A DNA stretch of 64,000 nt from Pedobacter changchengzhani (GTDB lineage Bacteria > Bacteroidota > Bacteroidia > Sphingobacteriales > Sphingobacteriaceae), in contig NZ_SJCY01000002.1 of assembly GCF_004354365.1 (NCBI RefSeq), positions 248,001 to 312,000 on the forward strand, read 5' to 3'. Made by a program: the position numbers and the translations under genes. The notes under the pieces were generated by a model. That model was not told where the DNA came from. It saw only the letters and a list, made by a program, of their open reading frames with translations, and did no database searches. Positions 19,222-27,727 of the stretch are shown in pieces; position 1 is the stretch's first letter, and each line of letters begins with the position of its first letter.

Positions 19222-21459
19222 CTACTTATATTGAAAACTTTCCATTAAGTCGCCTATCATTACTGTAAATTCTCCAGGTTCTGTAACGGTATTTAGTTTC
19301 GCATTTACAAAAGCCAAATCGTTTTTATCAATCGAAAATTTTACTGTTTTGCTTTCACCAGGCTTTAAATCGATTTTTTCAAAAGCCCTTAACCGCTTCA
19401 TATCCGGACTGATAGACGCGTATAAATCTCTGGTATATAATTCTACGGTATGTTTGCCTGCTATTTTACCTGTATTACTCACCGTTACAGAAACATGCAG
19501 CTTTTCATCACCAACCAAGTTTTTTGTACTTAATTTTAAATCGCTATAGGCAAAAGTGGTATAACTTAAGCCAGTGCCGAAAGCGAATAACGGATTGTAA
19601 CCCGTGTGGATATCATCATTAAAAACTTCTCTAATATCTTCGGCAGGTTTTCTATCATAAAGCACAATTTCCCCACTGCTTCTTGGGTAACTGTAAGGCA
19701 ATCTTCCGTTTGGGTTGTAGTCGCCAAATAGAACATCGGCAATTGCTTCTGCAGTTTTTTTTCCGCTCCAATAAGCCATTAAAATACCATTCATTTTTGG
19801 TTCTATGTTGGTAATAAACCTCGGTCTGCCCTCGGTTAAAACTAATATAATCGGTTTACCAGTTGATATCGCTGCCTTTGCCAATGCTTGCTGGTTTTCA
19901 TCTAATGCTAAATCTGCAATATTACCCGGACTTTCTGCGTAAGCGTTTTCTCCCAAACATAAGATGATACAATCAACATCTTTAGCTGATTTAATCAATG
20001 CATCTCCATCAAAATTTTTAATCCCCTCAAAACCCTTTTCGGTTGTGGTTACCACGTTCGATTTGCCTACTTTATCTTCAATGGTTTGCAAAATAGTTTT
20101 ACTATCTTTTGGATACCATTGCTCGTCTTTACCCTGCCAAGTATAACTCCAACAGCCGTTTAATGCGCTAATACTCTGTGCGCCAGGACCAGCAACCAAA
20201 TATTTTTTATTTTTTGATAAGGGTAAAACTTCATCTTGATTTTTTAGTAAAGTCATCGCTTCATGCGCAGCGTCTAACGCGAGCGTTTGATATTCTGGTT
20301 TTCCAAAATTGGCTTTAGCACTTTCTTCTGGGTAAGGATTATCAAACAAGCCCAATTTCATTTTAAGCATTAAAATTCTGCTTACGGCTTCGTCAATTCT
20401 TTGTACTGAAACTTCCTTTTTGTGCACCGCATCAATCAACAAATCATAAAATGTAAAATCGTACGGAACCATGCTCATATCTACACCAGCATTTACACAC
20501 ATAGCAACGGCTTCGCGTGGCGAACTGGCAACATGATGCCAAGTGTAAACGCGTTTAATATCTTCCCAATCGCTTACCGCAACACCGTTAAATCCAAGCT
20601 CTTTACGCAAAATATCTGTAAGCAAATACTTGCTGGCATGCACCGGAATACCGTTGACAATGCTAGAATTTATCATTACAGACGAGGCACCGGCTTTTAC
20701 TGCTTCTTTAAATTGAGGCAAGTAATATTCTCTCATTTCTATCTCTGGCAGGTAAATCGGCGTTCTATCTTTACCGTTTCTCGATGCAGAGTAACCTAGA
20801 AAATGTTTCATACAACTTGCCACTGCTGTTGTTTTATCAAGCCCATCTTCTTCATAAGCCTTTATAACGGCAGCACCCATTGTTTTACCAATAAAAACAT
20901 CCTCTCCGTAAGTTTCAGGGAAACGAGACCATAAAGGCTGGCGCCCACAATCTAAAACGGTTGCAAAATTCCAGCGTACGCCACTTGCTCTTAATTCGTT
21001 TGCCGTTACTTTAGTTATAGCCTTGGCAAGTTGAATATTTCTAGTTGCCGCCATGCCTATATTTTGAGGAAATAAAGTAGCATCTAACGTATAAGTTTGT
21101 CCGTGGATGGCGTCTAAACCATATAAAACAGGTATTTTTAATCGCGTAGTTTTTGCTTCATCGGCAATTTTGGTTAATAAATTATGCCATTGATCTACGG
21201 TTAAAGCATGATTAGTTACATTTAAGATCGAACCCACGCTATGCTTCACTACTGCATTTTTTAGTGCCTCTTGGTTAATTTCGCCATCAACTTGGGTGCC
21301 AACAACGCCCAAAGTTATTTGCGTCATTTGCCCAACTTTTTCTTCTAAAGTCATTTTAGCTAAAAGTGCAGCAACCTTTTTCTGGTTTGAAGTAGTTTGT
21401 TGTGCGCTTAAATTTACAGTTGAAGCGAGCAACGCGATGAGTAAAAAATATTTATTCAT
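19222..21459 (-). CDS. Periplasmic GH3 beta-glucosidase
   Basis: I start at the ATG at 21459 (745 residues), because it gives a proper signal peptide (MNKYFLLIALLASTVNLSAQ); the frame extends 17 codons further upstream without a signal-like sequence. The N-terminal GH3 barrel has MTLEEKVGQMTQ, GLDAIHGQ, SRFPETYGED, CMKHFLGYS and the nucleophile Asp297 in GVAVSDWEDIKR. A second alpha/beta domain follows (AISTGKPIILVLTEGRP, GENAYAESPG) and an Fn3-like C-terminal domain (VSVTVSNTGKIAGKHTVELY). GH3 enzymes of this architecture release glucose from cellobiose, cellodextrins or glucomannan fragments. It is co-transcribed with the GH5 gene. A beta-xylosidase function cannot be excluded. Confidence 0.92.
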   Translation of the reverse strand: MNKYFLLIALLASTVNLSAQQTTSNQKKVAALLAKMTLEEKVGQMTQITLGVVGTQVDGEINQEALKNAVVKHSVGSILNVTNHALTVDQWHNLLTKIADEAKTTRLKIPVLYGLDAIHGQTYTLDATLFPQNIGMAATRNIQLAKAITKVTANELRASGVRWNFATVLDCGRQPLWSRFPETYGEDVFIGKTMGAAVIKAYEEDGLDKTTAVASCMKHFLGYSASRNGKDRTPIYLPEIEMREYYLPQFKEAVKAGASSVMINSSIVNGIPVHASKYLLTDILRKELGFNGVAVSDWEDIKRVYTWHHVASSPREAVAMCVNAGVDMSMVPYDFTFYDLLIDAVHKKEVSVQRIDEAVSRILMLKMKLGLFDNPYPEESAKANFGKPEYQTLALDAAHEAMTLLKNQDEVLPLSKNKKYLVAGPGAQSISALNGCWSYTWQGKDEQWYPKDSKTILQTIEDKVGKSNVVTTTEKGFEGIKNFDGDALIKSAKDVDCIILCLGENAYAESPGNIADLALDENQQALAKAAISTGKPIILVLTEGRPRFITNIEPKMNGILMAYWSGKKTAEAIADVLFGDYNPNGRLPYSYPRSSGEIVLYDRKPAEDIREVFNDDIHTGYNPLFAFGTGLSYTTFAYSDLKLSTKNLVGDEKLHVSVTVSNTGKIAGKHTVELYTRDLYASISPDMKRLRAFEKIDLKPGESKTVKFSIDKNDLAFVNAKLNTVTEPGEFTVMIGDLMESFQYK

Positions 21460-21863
21460 AAAAATTATTTGGTTAAAATATAGCGACAAGTAGTACAATC
21501 TTTTAAACACAGTTTAATGCACAATTATAGTTAAAATGAAATTGTGTCGTACTTTAAGTGTCATTACTGTTATCAAATTTACCATCAATGTATAATTTTT
21601 TATAATATTGTTTTAACAATTGATAATTAGAACAGGCGCATAACGGCAGTTATTTAGCAATATATAAAGTTATAATCCGAAATGATTAAGTATTTGTAAT
21701 ATTTTAAAGTATCGCCAGAACTTGATTTTGAGATTTTTACAATGCCTAAAAGCTGTGAAAAGTCAAAATTCATCAACATTATGAATAAATAGTATCAATA
21801 AGTCATTATCTTTCAAAGTACTTTTGAAAGTCAAACTTTACCCTAACCAATATCAGTTTTTGT
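21460..21863. promoter_or_regulatory. Divergent control region between GH3 and GH31 operons
   Basis: This 404-base spacer contains no supported gene. Toward GH3 the minus strand carries TAAATTTG (21581-21574), an exact TAnnTTTG match. A CACAATT/AATTGTG inverted repeat lies at 21520-21526 and 21540-21546. ATTGTTTTAACAAT at 21607-21620 shares TTTTAACAA with the susC/araC spacer. A near-palindrome lies at 21810-21830, upstream of GH31. Two promoters and at least one regulator site are likely. Confidence 0.5.
21810..21830. promoter_or_regulatory. Near-palindrome upstream of the GH31 gene
   Basis: CTTTCAAAGTACTTTTGAAAG differs from its own reverse complement only by the position of one A/T near the centre. 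It lies 33 bases before the GH31 ATG, and TATCTTTC (21807-21814) overlapping its left arm matches seven of eight bases of TAnnTTTG. It could be an operator over the promoter. Confidence 0.4.
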
Positions 21864-24653
21864 ATGAGAAAACATTTCAGAGCCATTTCCATTTTTGCAT
21901 TATCGTTAGTTTTTCTTTCGCCAAGTGCATACTCGCAAAAAAGTACCACCAATTTTTCATTAGAAAAAAATTCGGTCAACATTAATATTAATAAGGCTAA
22001 ACTCTCTATTTCTATTATTAGTGATGAAATAATGCAAGTGCGATACACTAATAATGCCTCATTCTCGACCAAAAAAAGTCTTTTTTTAGATGAGCGCGGT
22101 TTTGCTAAACCTACTTTTAAAGTTGCACAACTTAAAGACCTTATAACGATAACTACGCCTAAACTTGTTGCAAAAGTAAATAGCAAAAACGGACAGGTTT
22201 CTTTTTACGATAAAAATGGTAAAGAGATACTTAAAGAGCAGGCTAACGGTGGTAAATCTTTTTCTCCAACAAGCTTTGAAGGTTACAAAACACAAAGTAT
22301 TCAACAGAAATTTATATCGCGTAAAGATGAAGCCATTTATGGTTTAGGCCAACACCAAGATCGCTTACTAAACATTAAAGGTTACGATTTAGATTTGTAT
22401 CAGCACAATACCGAAGTATATGTTCCGTTTTTCGTATCAACAAAAGGTTATGGGTTACTGTGGAACAATCTATCTTATACCAAGTTTGGACAACCAGATT
22501 CGATTAAATCAATAACAAAAAATCAACTTTTTGATAAAAACGGTGTTAAAGGTGGGTTAACTTTAAATCTGTATAAAGACAGTATGTTTACAGAAATTGC
22601 TCAACCAGAATCGAAAACAGCAAACATCGCCGTTGTTAAAGAAAATCCTGCTAAATCGGCTAAACTTACTGGCTATTTACTGGCTGATAAAACTGGTGAA
22701 TATTCTTTTTACAGTTTCGCTGATGGCACATTTAGGTTAAAAATAGATGGTAAATTAATTTTAGATAACTGGGCACCTTACGCCAATGCCCGCGATAGAG
22801 GAACCATCAACTTAGAGAAAGGAAAGAAATATAAAATTGAGGTAGAGTGGGAAAGATACCATGTAAACAATAGTTTCGAGGTAAAATGGAGAAAACCGAG
22901 CATTCACAACGAAACTTCTTTATGGTCTAAAGCTGGCGAAGAAATTAATTATTTCGTAATTGCTGGTAAAGATATGGATCACATTATATCTGGTTATCGC
23001 AATTTAACCGGAAAAGCAACCATTTTGCCTAAATGGGCAATGGGTTTTTGGCAAAGCCGTGAGCGTTATAAGACGCAGGAGGAAGTTTTAAATACAGTTA
23101 GAGAATTTCGTAAGAGACAAGTGCCTTTGGATATTATCGTTCAAGATTGGCAATATTGGAAGTTGGATGAATGGGGTTCGGCAACATTCGATCCGGATCT
23201 TTTTCCAGATCCTAAAGCAATGATAGACACTTTACACAAAGATTTGAACACCAAATTTATGATTTCGATTTGGGGAAAATTTTACCGCAAGAGTGACAAT
23301 TTTAGAGAATTGAACAAAGCCGGATTCTTATATCAACCTGCATTAAAAGAAAATTTAGTCGATTTTTTAAATTACAATTTTACTTATTACGATGCATTTA
23401 ATCCGGCAGCGCGTAAAATGTACTGGAATCAAATAAATCAAAAACTATACAGCAAAGGTGTAGATGCTTGGTGGATGGATGCTGCAGAGCCAGAATTGCC
23501 AGACCATGATGCTACACCAGAAAATATGGCGCATTTTATGAACCCAACTTTCGAAGGCCCGGGTTTAGCAAACTTAAATGCCTTTCCATTAGAACATGCA
23601 AAAGGCGTTTTTGAAGGCCAGATGCAAGAATCGCCAGATAAACGCGTTGCTATTTTAACCCGTTCTGCTTTTGCAGGCTCGCAAAAATATTCTACCGTTA
23701 TTTGGTCGGGAGATATTGCTGGCGAGTGGAATAATTTAAAAGCTTCTATCCCAACTGGGTTAAGTTTTTCTATGTCGGGCATGCCTTACTGGACAACCGA
23801 CATTGGTGGTTTTTGGGTAAAAAAACCTTGGGATAATAAAAATTCTCAGTACCAAGAAATATATACTAGGTGGTATCAATTTGGTGCATTTTGCCCAGTT
23901 TTTAGGGCTCACGGTTCTAATACAGAAAGAGAAATATGGAATTTTGGCGACGAAAATTCGGAAGTTTATAAAACACAGTTGAAATTTAGCAAGCTTCGTT
24001 ATCGTTTAATGCCATATATCTATACGTTAAACGGCATGGTTAACCAGCAGGATTATACCATGATGCGTGGTTTGGCAATGGATTTTGCTAAAGATGAAAA
24101 AGCACTAAATATTAAAGATCAATTTATGTTTGGCCCTTCAATTTTAGTAAGTCCGGTAACAGATAAAGGCGCTACGGCTCGTGAAGTTTATTTGCCAAAT
24201 AATACAAAATGGGTTAATTTTTGGACTGGCAAAACCTACAATGGTGGCGAAACGGTAAATGCTAACGCACCATTAAACGAAATGCCACTTTATATAAAGG
24301 CAGGTTCAATCATTCCATTCGGACCAGATTTGCAGTTTGCAATGGAGAAAAAAGCTGACCCACTTGAATTGCGAATTTATACCGGCGCAGATGGATCTTT
24401 TACGTTATATGAGGATGAAGACATAAATAACAACTACTTAAAGGGTGCATCAAGCTCAATAAACTTCAGCTGGAATGAAAGTAATCAAACCTTAACTATT
24501 GGAAACAGAAAAGGAGAATTTCCAGGCATGTTGAAAAACAGAACAATCAACATTGTTTTTGTAGATGAAGCACATGGAAAAGGAGATTTAATCAGCAATA
24601 AAATTGATAAAACGATTAGTTACGATGGAAATTTAATTACCGTTAAAAAATAA
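21864..24653 (+). CDS. Exported GH31 alpha-xylosidase-like enzyme with inserted PA14 domain
   Basis: The 929-residue protein has a signal peptide (SPSAYSQK). After the N-terminal GH31 sandwich (AIYGLGQHQDRLLNIKG, VPFFVSTKGYGLLWNN), residues about 225-360 form a PA14 module (SAKLTGYLLADKTGEYSFY, DGKLILDNWAP). The catalytic barrel follows: ILPKWAMGFWQSRERYKTQEE, IIVQDWQYW, nucleophile Asp539 in DAWWMDAAEPE and probable acid/base Asp617 in WSGDIAGEW. The PA14 insertion and the WWxDAxEPE motif resemble the Cellvibrio-type xyloglucan alpha-xylosidase group more than starch alpha-glucosidases. It would remove alpha-xylose from xyloglucan oligosaccharides, though other alpha-glycosides are possible. 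It opens the plus-strand operon; the next start is one base after its stop. Confidence 0.85.
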   Translation: MRKHFRAISIFALSLVFLSPSAYSQKSTTNFSLEKNSVNININKAKLSISIISDEIMQVRYTNNASFSTKKSLFLDERGFAKPTFKVAQLKDLITITTPKLVAKVNSKNGQVSFYDKNGKEILKEQANGGKSFSPTSFEGYKTQSIQQKFISRKDEAIYGLGQHQDRLLNIKGYDLDLYQHNTEVYVPFFVSTKGYGLLWNNLSYTKFGQPDSIKSITKNQLFDKNGVKGGLTLNLYKDSMFTEIAQPESKTANIAVVKENPAKSAKLTGYLLADKTGEYSFYSFADGTFRLKIDGKLILDNWAPYANARDRGTINLEKGKKYKIEVEWERYHVNNSFEVKWRKPSIHNETSLWSKAGEEINYFVIAGKDMDHIISGYRNLTGKATILPKWAMGFWQSRERYKTQEEVLNTVREFRKRQVPLDIIVQDWQYWKLDEWGSATFDPDLFPDPKAMIDTLHKDLNTKFMISIWGKFYRKSDNFRELNKAGFLYQPALKENLVDFLNYNFTYYDAFNPAARKMYWNQINQKLYSKGVDAWWMDAAEPELPDHDATPENMAHFMNPTFEGPGLANLNAFPLEHAKGVFEGQMQESPDKRVAILTRSAFAGSQKYSTVIWSGDIAGEWNNLKASIPTGLSFSMSGMPYWTTDIGGFWVKKPWDNKNSQYQEIYTRWYQFGAFCPVFRAHGSNTEREIWNFGDENSEVYKTQLKFSKLRYRLMPYIYTLNGMVNQQDYTMMRGLAMDFAKDEKALNIKDQFMFGPSILVSPVTDKGATAREVYLPNNTKWVNFWTGKTYNGGETVNANAPLNEMPLYIKAGSIIPFGPDLQFAMEKKADPLELRIYTGADGSFTLYEDEDINNNYLKGASSSINFSWNESNQTLTIGNRKGEFPGMLKNRTINIVFVDEAHGKGDLISNKIDKTISYDGNLITVKK

Positions 24654-24654
24654 A

Positions 24655-25977
24655 ATGATGATGAGAAGAAAAGGATTATCTACATACTTTGCAATGCTTG
24701 CAGTAAGCGCACTGTTATTTTCGTGTAGTGCAAAAAAGAATTTTGTTAAAGTTAACGGTGCTAATTTTACCGTAAATAATAAACCCTATTATTTTGTAGG
24801 TGCAAATTTTTGGTACGGCGCTTATTTAGGTGCTGACACCGATTATGGCAACCGCGAGCGATTAGTTAGAGAGTTAAACCAACTTCAAAAATTGGGCGTT
24901 AAAAACCTTAGAATTGTTGCTGCCTCAGAAGAATCGGATTTTAAAGTGCCTTTAACTCCACCGTTCCAATATAAAAACGGTACTTATAATGAAAAACTTT
25001 TACAGGGATTAGATTTTCTTTTATCAGAAATGAAAAAAAGAGATATGCATGCCGTTTTAATGCTTAACAACTACTGGGATTGGACAGGTGGCATGCAACA
25101 ATACGTTTCGTGGACTACCGGCGAACGGGTTTACGATCCGGCAAATGTGAAAACGGATACATGGGATCAGGCGATGAAACATTCGGCAACGTTTTACACA
25201 AATGAAAAAGCGCAGGCTTTATATCGCAAATATATTAACATGATTATAAATCGTAAAAATATTTATACCAATAAGATATACAAAAACGATCCTACGGTGA
25301 TGACCTGGCAATTGGCAAACGAACCTCGCCCAAGTACTGCTGGAGACCCTGTAGAAAGTATGAAAATTTTTAGTAAATGGGTGGATGATGTTGCGGGCTA
25401 TATTCACTCCCTTGCGCCAAACCAATTGGTAAGTACAGGCGGAGAAGGTAGCCAAGGGAATTTAAATAAATTAGACTATGCACTTCAATCTCAAAGCAGC
25501 AAGCACATCGATTATATGACTTTTCACATGTGGCCAAAAAATTGGGGATGGTATAAAGCCGATCAACCAGAAATGATGGAAAGCGCACTCGCAAAAACGA
25601 AAAAATACATTGATGAGCATGTAGATTTAGCTGTTAAATTAAACAAGCCTACTGTTGTAGAAGAATTTGGTTTTGTTAGAGATAATGAAAAGTTTGCTGC
25701 TGAAAGTCCGACTGTTGCCCGCGATAAATATTACCGTTTTATTTTAGAATTGTTAAAAAAATCTGCCGATGAAGGAAAACCTTTAGCAGGCATGAATTTT
25801 TGGGCGTGGGGTGGCGAAGGTCGTGGACAGGAAAAAGATTTTATGTGGAAAATGGGAAACACTTCTTACACCGGCGATCCTTATGGTGAGGCACAAGGTT
25901 TAAATTCTGTTTTTAATACTGATAAAACCACTTTAGATATTTTGGCTGAATATGCGCATGATTTAGAAAAAAAATAA
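24655..25977 (+). CDS. Lipoprotein GH5 beta-mannanase (GH5_7-like)
   Basis: The 440-residue protein has a lipobox with Cys24 (ALLFSCSAK). Its start could be any of three consecutive ATG codons beginning at 24655. The barrel has the mannanase marks YYFVGANFWYGAYLG, LGVKNLRIVAASE, HAVLMLNNYWDWTGGM and VSW, the acid/base Glu223 in MTWQLANEPRP and a nucleophile in VVEEFGF (Glu336/337). This is the pattern of GH5 subfamily 7 endo-beta-mannanases, distinct from the GH5 at 18230-19219. It is probably membrane-anchored and complements the GH26 enzymes in cutting mannan or glucomannan backbone. It is tightly joined to the upstream GH31 gene. Confidence 0.9.
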   Translation: MMMRRKGLSTYFAMLAVSALLFSCSAKKNFVKVNGANFTVNNKPYYFVGANFWYGAYLGADTDYGNRERLVRELNQLQKLGVKNLRIVAASEESDFKVPLTPPFQYKNGTYNEKLLQGLDFLLSEMKKRDMHAVLMLNNYWDWTGGMQQYVSWTTGERVYDPANVKTDTWDQAMKHSATFYTNEKAQALYRKYINMIINRKNIYTNKIYKNDPTVMTWQLANEPRPSTAGDPVESMKIFSKWVDDVAGYIHSLAPNQLVSTGGEGSQGNLNKLDYALQSQSSKHIDYMTFHMWPKNWGWYKADQPEMMESALAKTKKYIDEHVDLAVKLNKPTVVEEFGFVRDNEKFAAESPTVARDKYYRFILELLKKSADEGKPLAGMNFWAWGGEGRGQEKDFMWKMGNTSYTGDPYGEAQGLNSVFNTDKTTLDILAEYAHDLEKK

Positions 25978-25992
25978 ACCTATAAACTCGTC

Positions 25993-26054
25993 ATTGCAAG
26001 GCACGAAGCAATCTAAATACACTGGTTGGAACAGTTTGCTTCGTGCCTCGCAAT
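25993..26054. repeat. REP-like palindromic repeat
   Basis: ATTGCAAGGCACGAAGCAA (25993-26011) is complementary to 26036-26054 with one mismatch, around a 24-base spacer. The motif TCATTGC-(A/G)AGGCACGAAGCAATCT is of the type widely dispersed in bacterial intergenic regions. It lies between the GH5_7-like and GH28 genes and may also act as an operon-internal stem-loop. Confidence 0.7.
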
Positions 26055-26114
26055 AAAGGTTGAAATTTTAATTTATATTATACTTAATTGTATAATTCCG
26101 ACTAGCAACTCCCA

Positions 26115-27695
26115 ATGATGAAAAAGCTTAAAATTTCATATTGCCTTCTTTTTACAATGACTTTGTCTTTTTCTTTGTTTGCGCAAAACACTGATCAACG
26201 AAAAGACGCAAAAAAAGAATTTAATATCGTAAAATTTGGTGCCATAGGCGATGGAGAAACTTTGAATACGGTTGCCATCCAAAAAGCAATTGATGCTGCA
26301 AGCAAACTCAAAATAGGTGGTACAGTCGTTTTTCCAAAAGGGAAATTTTTAACTGGTAGTATCGAATTGAAAAGCAACGTTGATTTGCTTATTACCGAAG
26401 AATCTGTTTTATTGGGCAGCACCAACCCAAGCGATTATAAAAATGTAAGTTCAGAAGGCAGACCAAACTCTCCCAAAAAAGACGACAATACACACTTAGG
26501 ATTAATAGTAGCACATAATTCGACCAATATTAAACTTTACGGAAAAGGAAAAATTGATGGTCAGGGAAGAGCCCTTGCACTAACAATTGACAGCTTACAC
26601 CATGCAGGCATCAAAATTGACCCCAATTATAGTCTTCAAAATATGAGGCCGAGCGAAACTATCCGACCAAAATTATTTAGTTTCTCCCTTTGCAACCAAG
26701 TCAAAATAGAGGAATTAAATATCAGCAGTAGTGCAGGTTGGGGTCTTTCTTTCGAGCTTTGTAATGGCTTAACTATAAACGGTATTAAATTAACAAATCG
26801 TGCGTACTGGAACAACGACGGCATGGATATTACCGATTGTACCAACGTAAAAATTACCAATTGCGACGTAAATTCGGCAGATGATGGAATTTGTTTAAAA
26901 TCTTACTACCCCGGTTATTTTAACGATAACATTTACATCGCAAACTGTACAATAAGGTCTAGCGCAAGTGCCATAAAATTCGGCACAGCATCTTACGGAG
27001 GTTTTAAAAATGTTACCATTGAGCATATCAAGATTTTCGATACATTTCGTTCTGCAATAGCCATCGAGTCAGTTGATGGGGGCATCATCGAGAACATTAA
27101 AGTTGAAGATATTACAGCTAAAAACACAGGAAACAGCATATTTATTCGTTTAGGAAACCGTGCTGGAGAAAAACCAGGCTCCATTAAAAATGTGCTTATA
27201 AAAGATATGAAAGTAGAAATTCCTTTCGGCCGACCTGATATTGATTATGATTTGCGTGGTCCAGAAGTACCTTATTTTCACAATCCATTTCCAGCTTCCA
27301 TTACTGGCATTTCAGGCTATGATGTAGAAAACATTACGATAGAAAACGTAGAAATTACTTATCCCGGCAGAGCAACTAAAGGTATGGCATACATTCCGTT
27401 GAGTCGTTTACAACAAGTGCCCGAAAAAGCAAAAAATTACCCTGAGTTTGACATGTTTGGAGAATTGCCAGCATGGGCTTTTTATGTCCGCCATGCCAAA
27501 GGCTTAACCTTTAAAAATATTACGCTAAAGTTGCAGCATAATGATTTCCGCCCCGCGTTTGTATTTGATGAGGTAGCAGATTTAAAAATGGAAAATATTA
27601 GTTTGCCTGTTACCAACAAAAAAGAAATCGTGTTGAAGCAATCGAAAAATGTGACCTTAGACGATAAAGCAAACACCACCAAAAACGAATTATAA
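26115..27695 (+). CDS. Exported GH28-family (polygalacturonase-like) glycosidase
   Basis: The 526-residue protein has a signal peptide (SFSLFAQN) and then the right-handed beta-helix start FNIVKFGAIGDGETLNTVAIQKAID with GGTVVFPKGKFLTGSIELKS. The GH28 catalytic acids are in place: Asp235 in NNDGMDITDC (usual NTDG) and the Asp pair 256-257 in SADDGICLKS. The following GHG and RIK motifs of classical polygalacturonases are not recognisable; SAIKFGTASYGG and the RSAIAIES segment stand there instead. Such divergent members act on rhamnogalacturonan, xylogalacturonan or other uronides. It is in the plus-strand series with mannan and xyloglucan-type enzymes, which suggests a pectin-linked or uronic-acid-decorated substrate. 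Activity itself is uncertain. Confidence 0.85.
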   Translation: MMKKLKISYCLLFTMTLSFSLFAQNTDQRKDAKKEFNIVKFGAIGDGETLNTVAIQKAIDAASKLKIGGTVVFPKGKFLTGSIELKSNVDLLITEESVLLGSTNPSDYKNVSSEGRPNSPKKDDNTHLGLIVAHNSTNIKLYGKGKIDGQGRALALTIDSLHHAGIKIDPNYSLQNMRPSETIRPKLFSFSLCNQVKIEELNISSSAGWGLSFELCNGLTINGIKLTNRAYWNNDGMDITDCTNVKITNCDVNSADDGICLKSYYPGYFNDNIYIANCTIRSSASAIKFGTASYGGFKNVTIEHIKIFDTFRSAIAIESVDGGIIENIKVEDITAKNTGNSIFIRLGNRAGEKPGSIKNVLIKDMKVEIPFGRPDIDYDLRGPEVPYFHNPFPASITGISGYDVENITIENVEITYPGRATKGMAYIPLSRLQQVPEKAKNYPEFDMFGELPAWAFYVRHAKGLTFKNITLKLQHNDFRPAFVFDEVADLKMENISLPVTNKKEIVLKQSKNVTLDDKANTTKNEL

Positions 27696-27727
27696 AGCGT
27701 TAAAAGTTTACAAAAACAAAAATTAAT

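Noticed and set aside
19222..21510. Longer GH3 start at 21510
   Set aside because: The extra 17 residues place the signal peptide internally; the ATG at 21459 gives a normal exported start.
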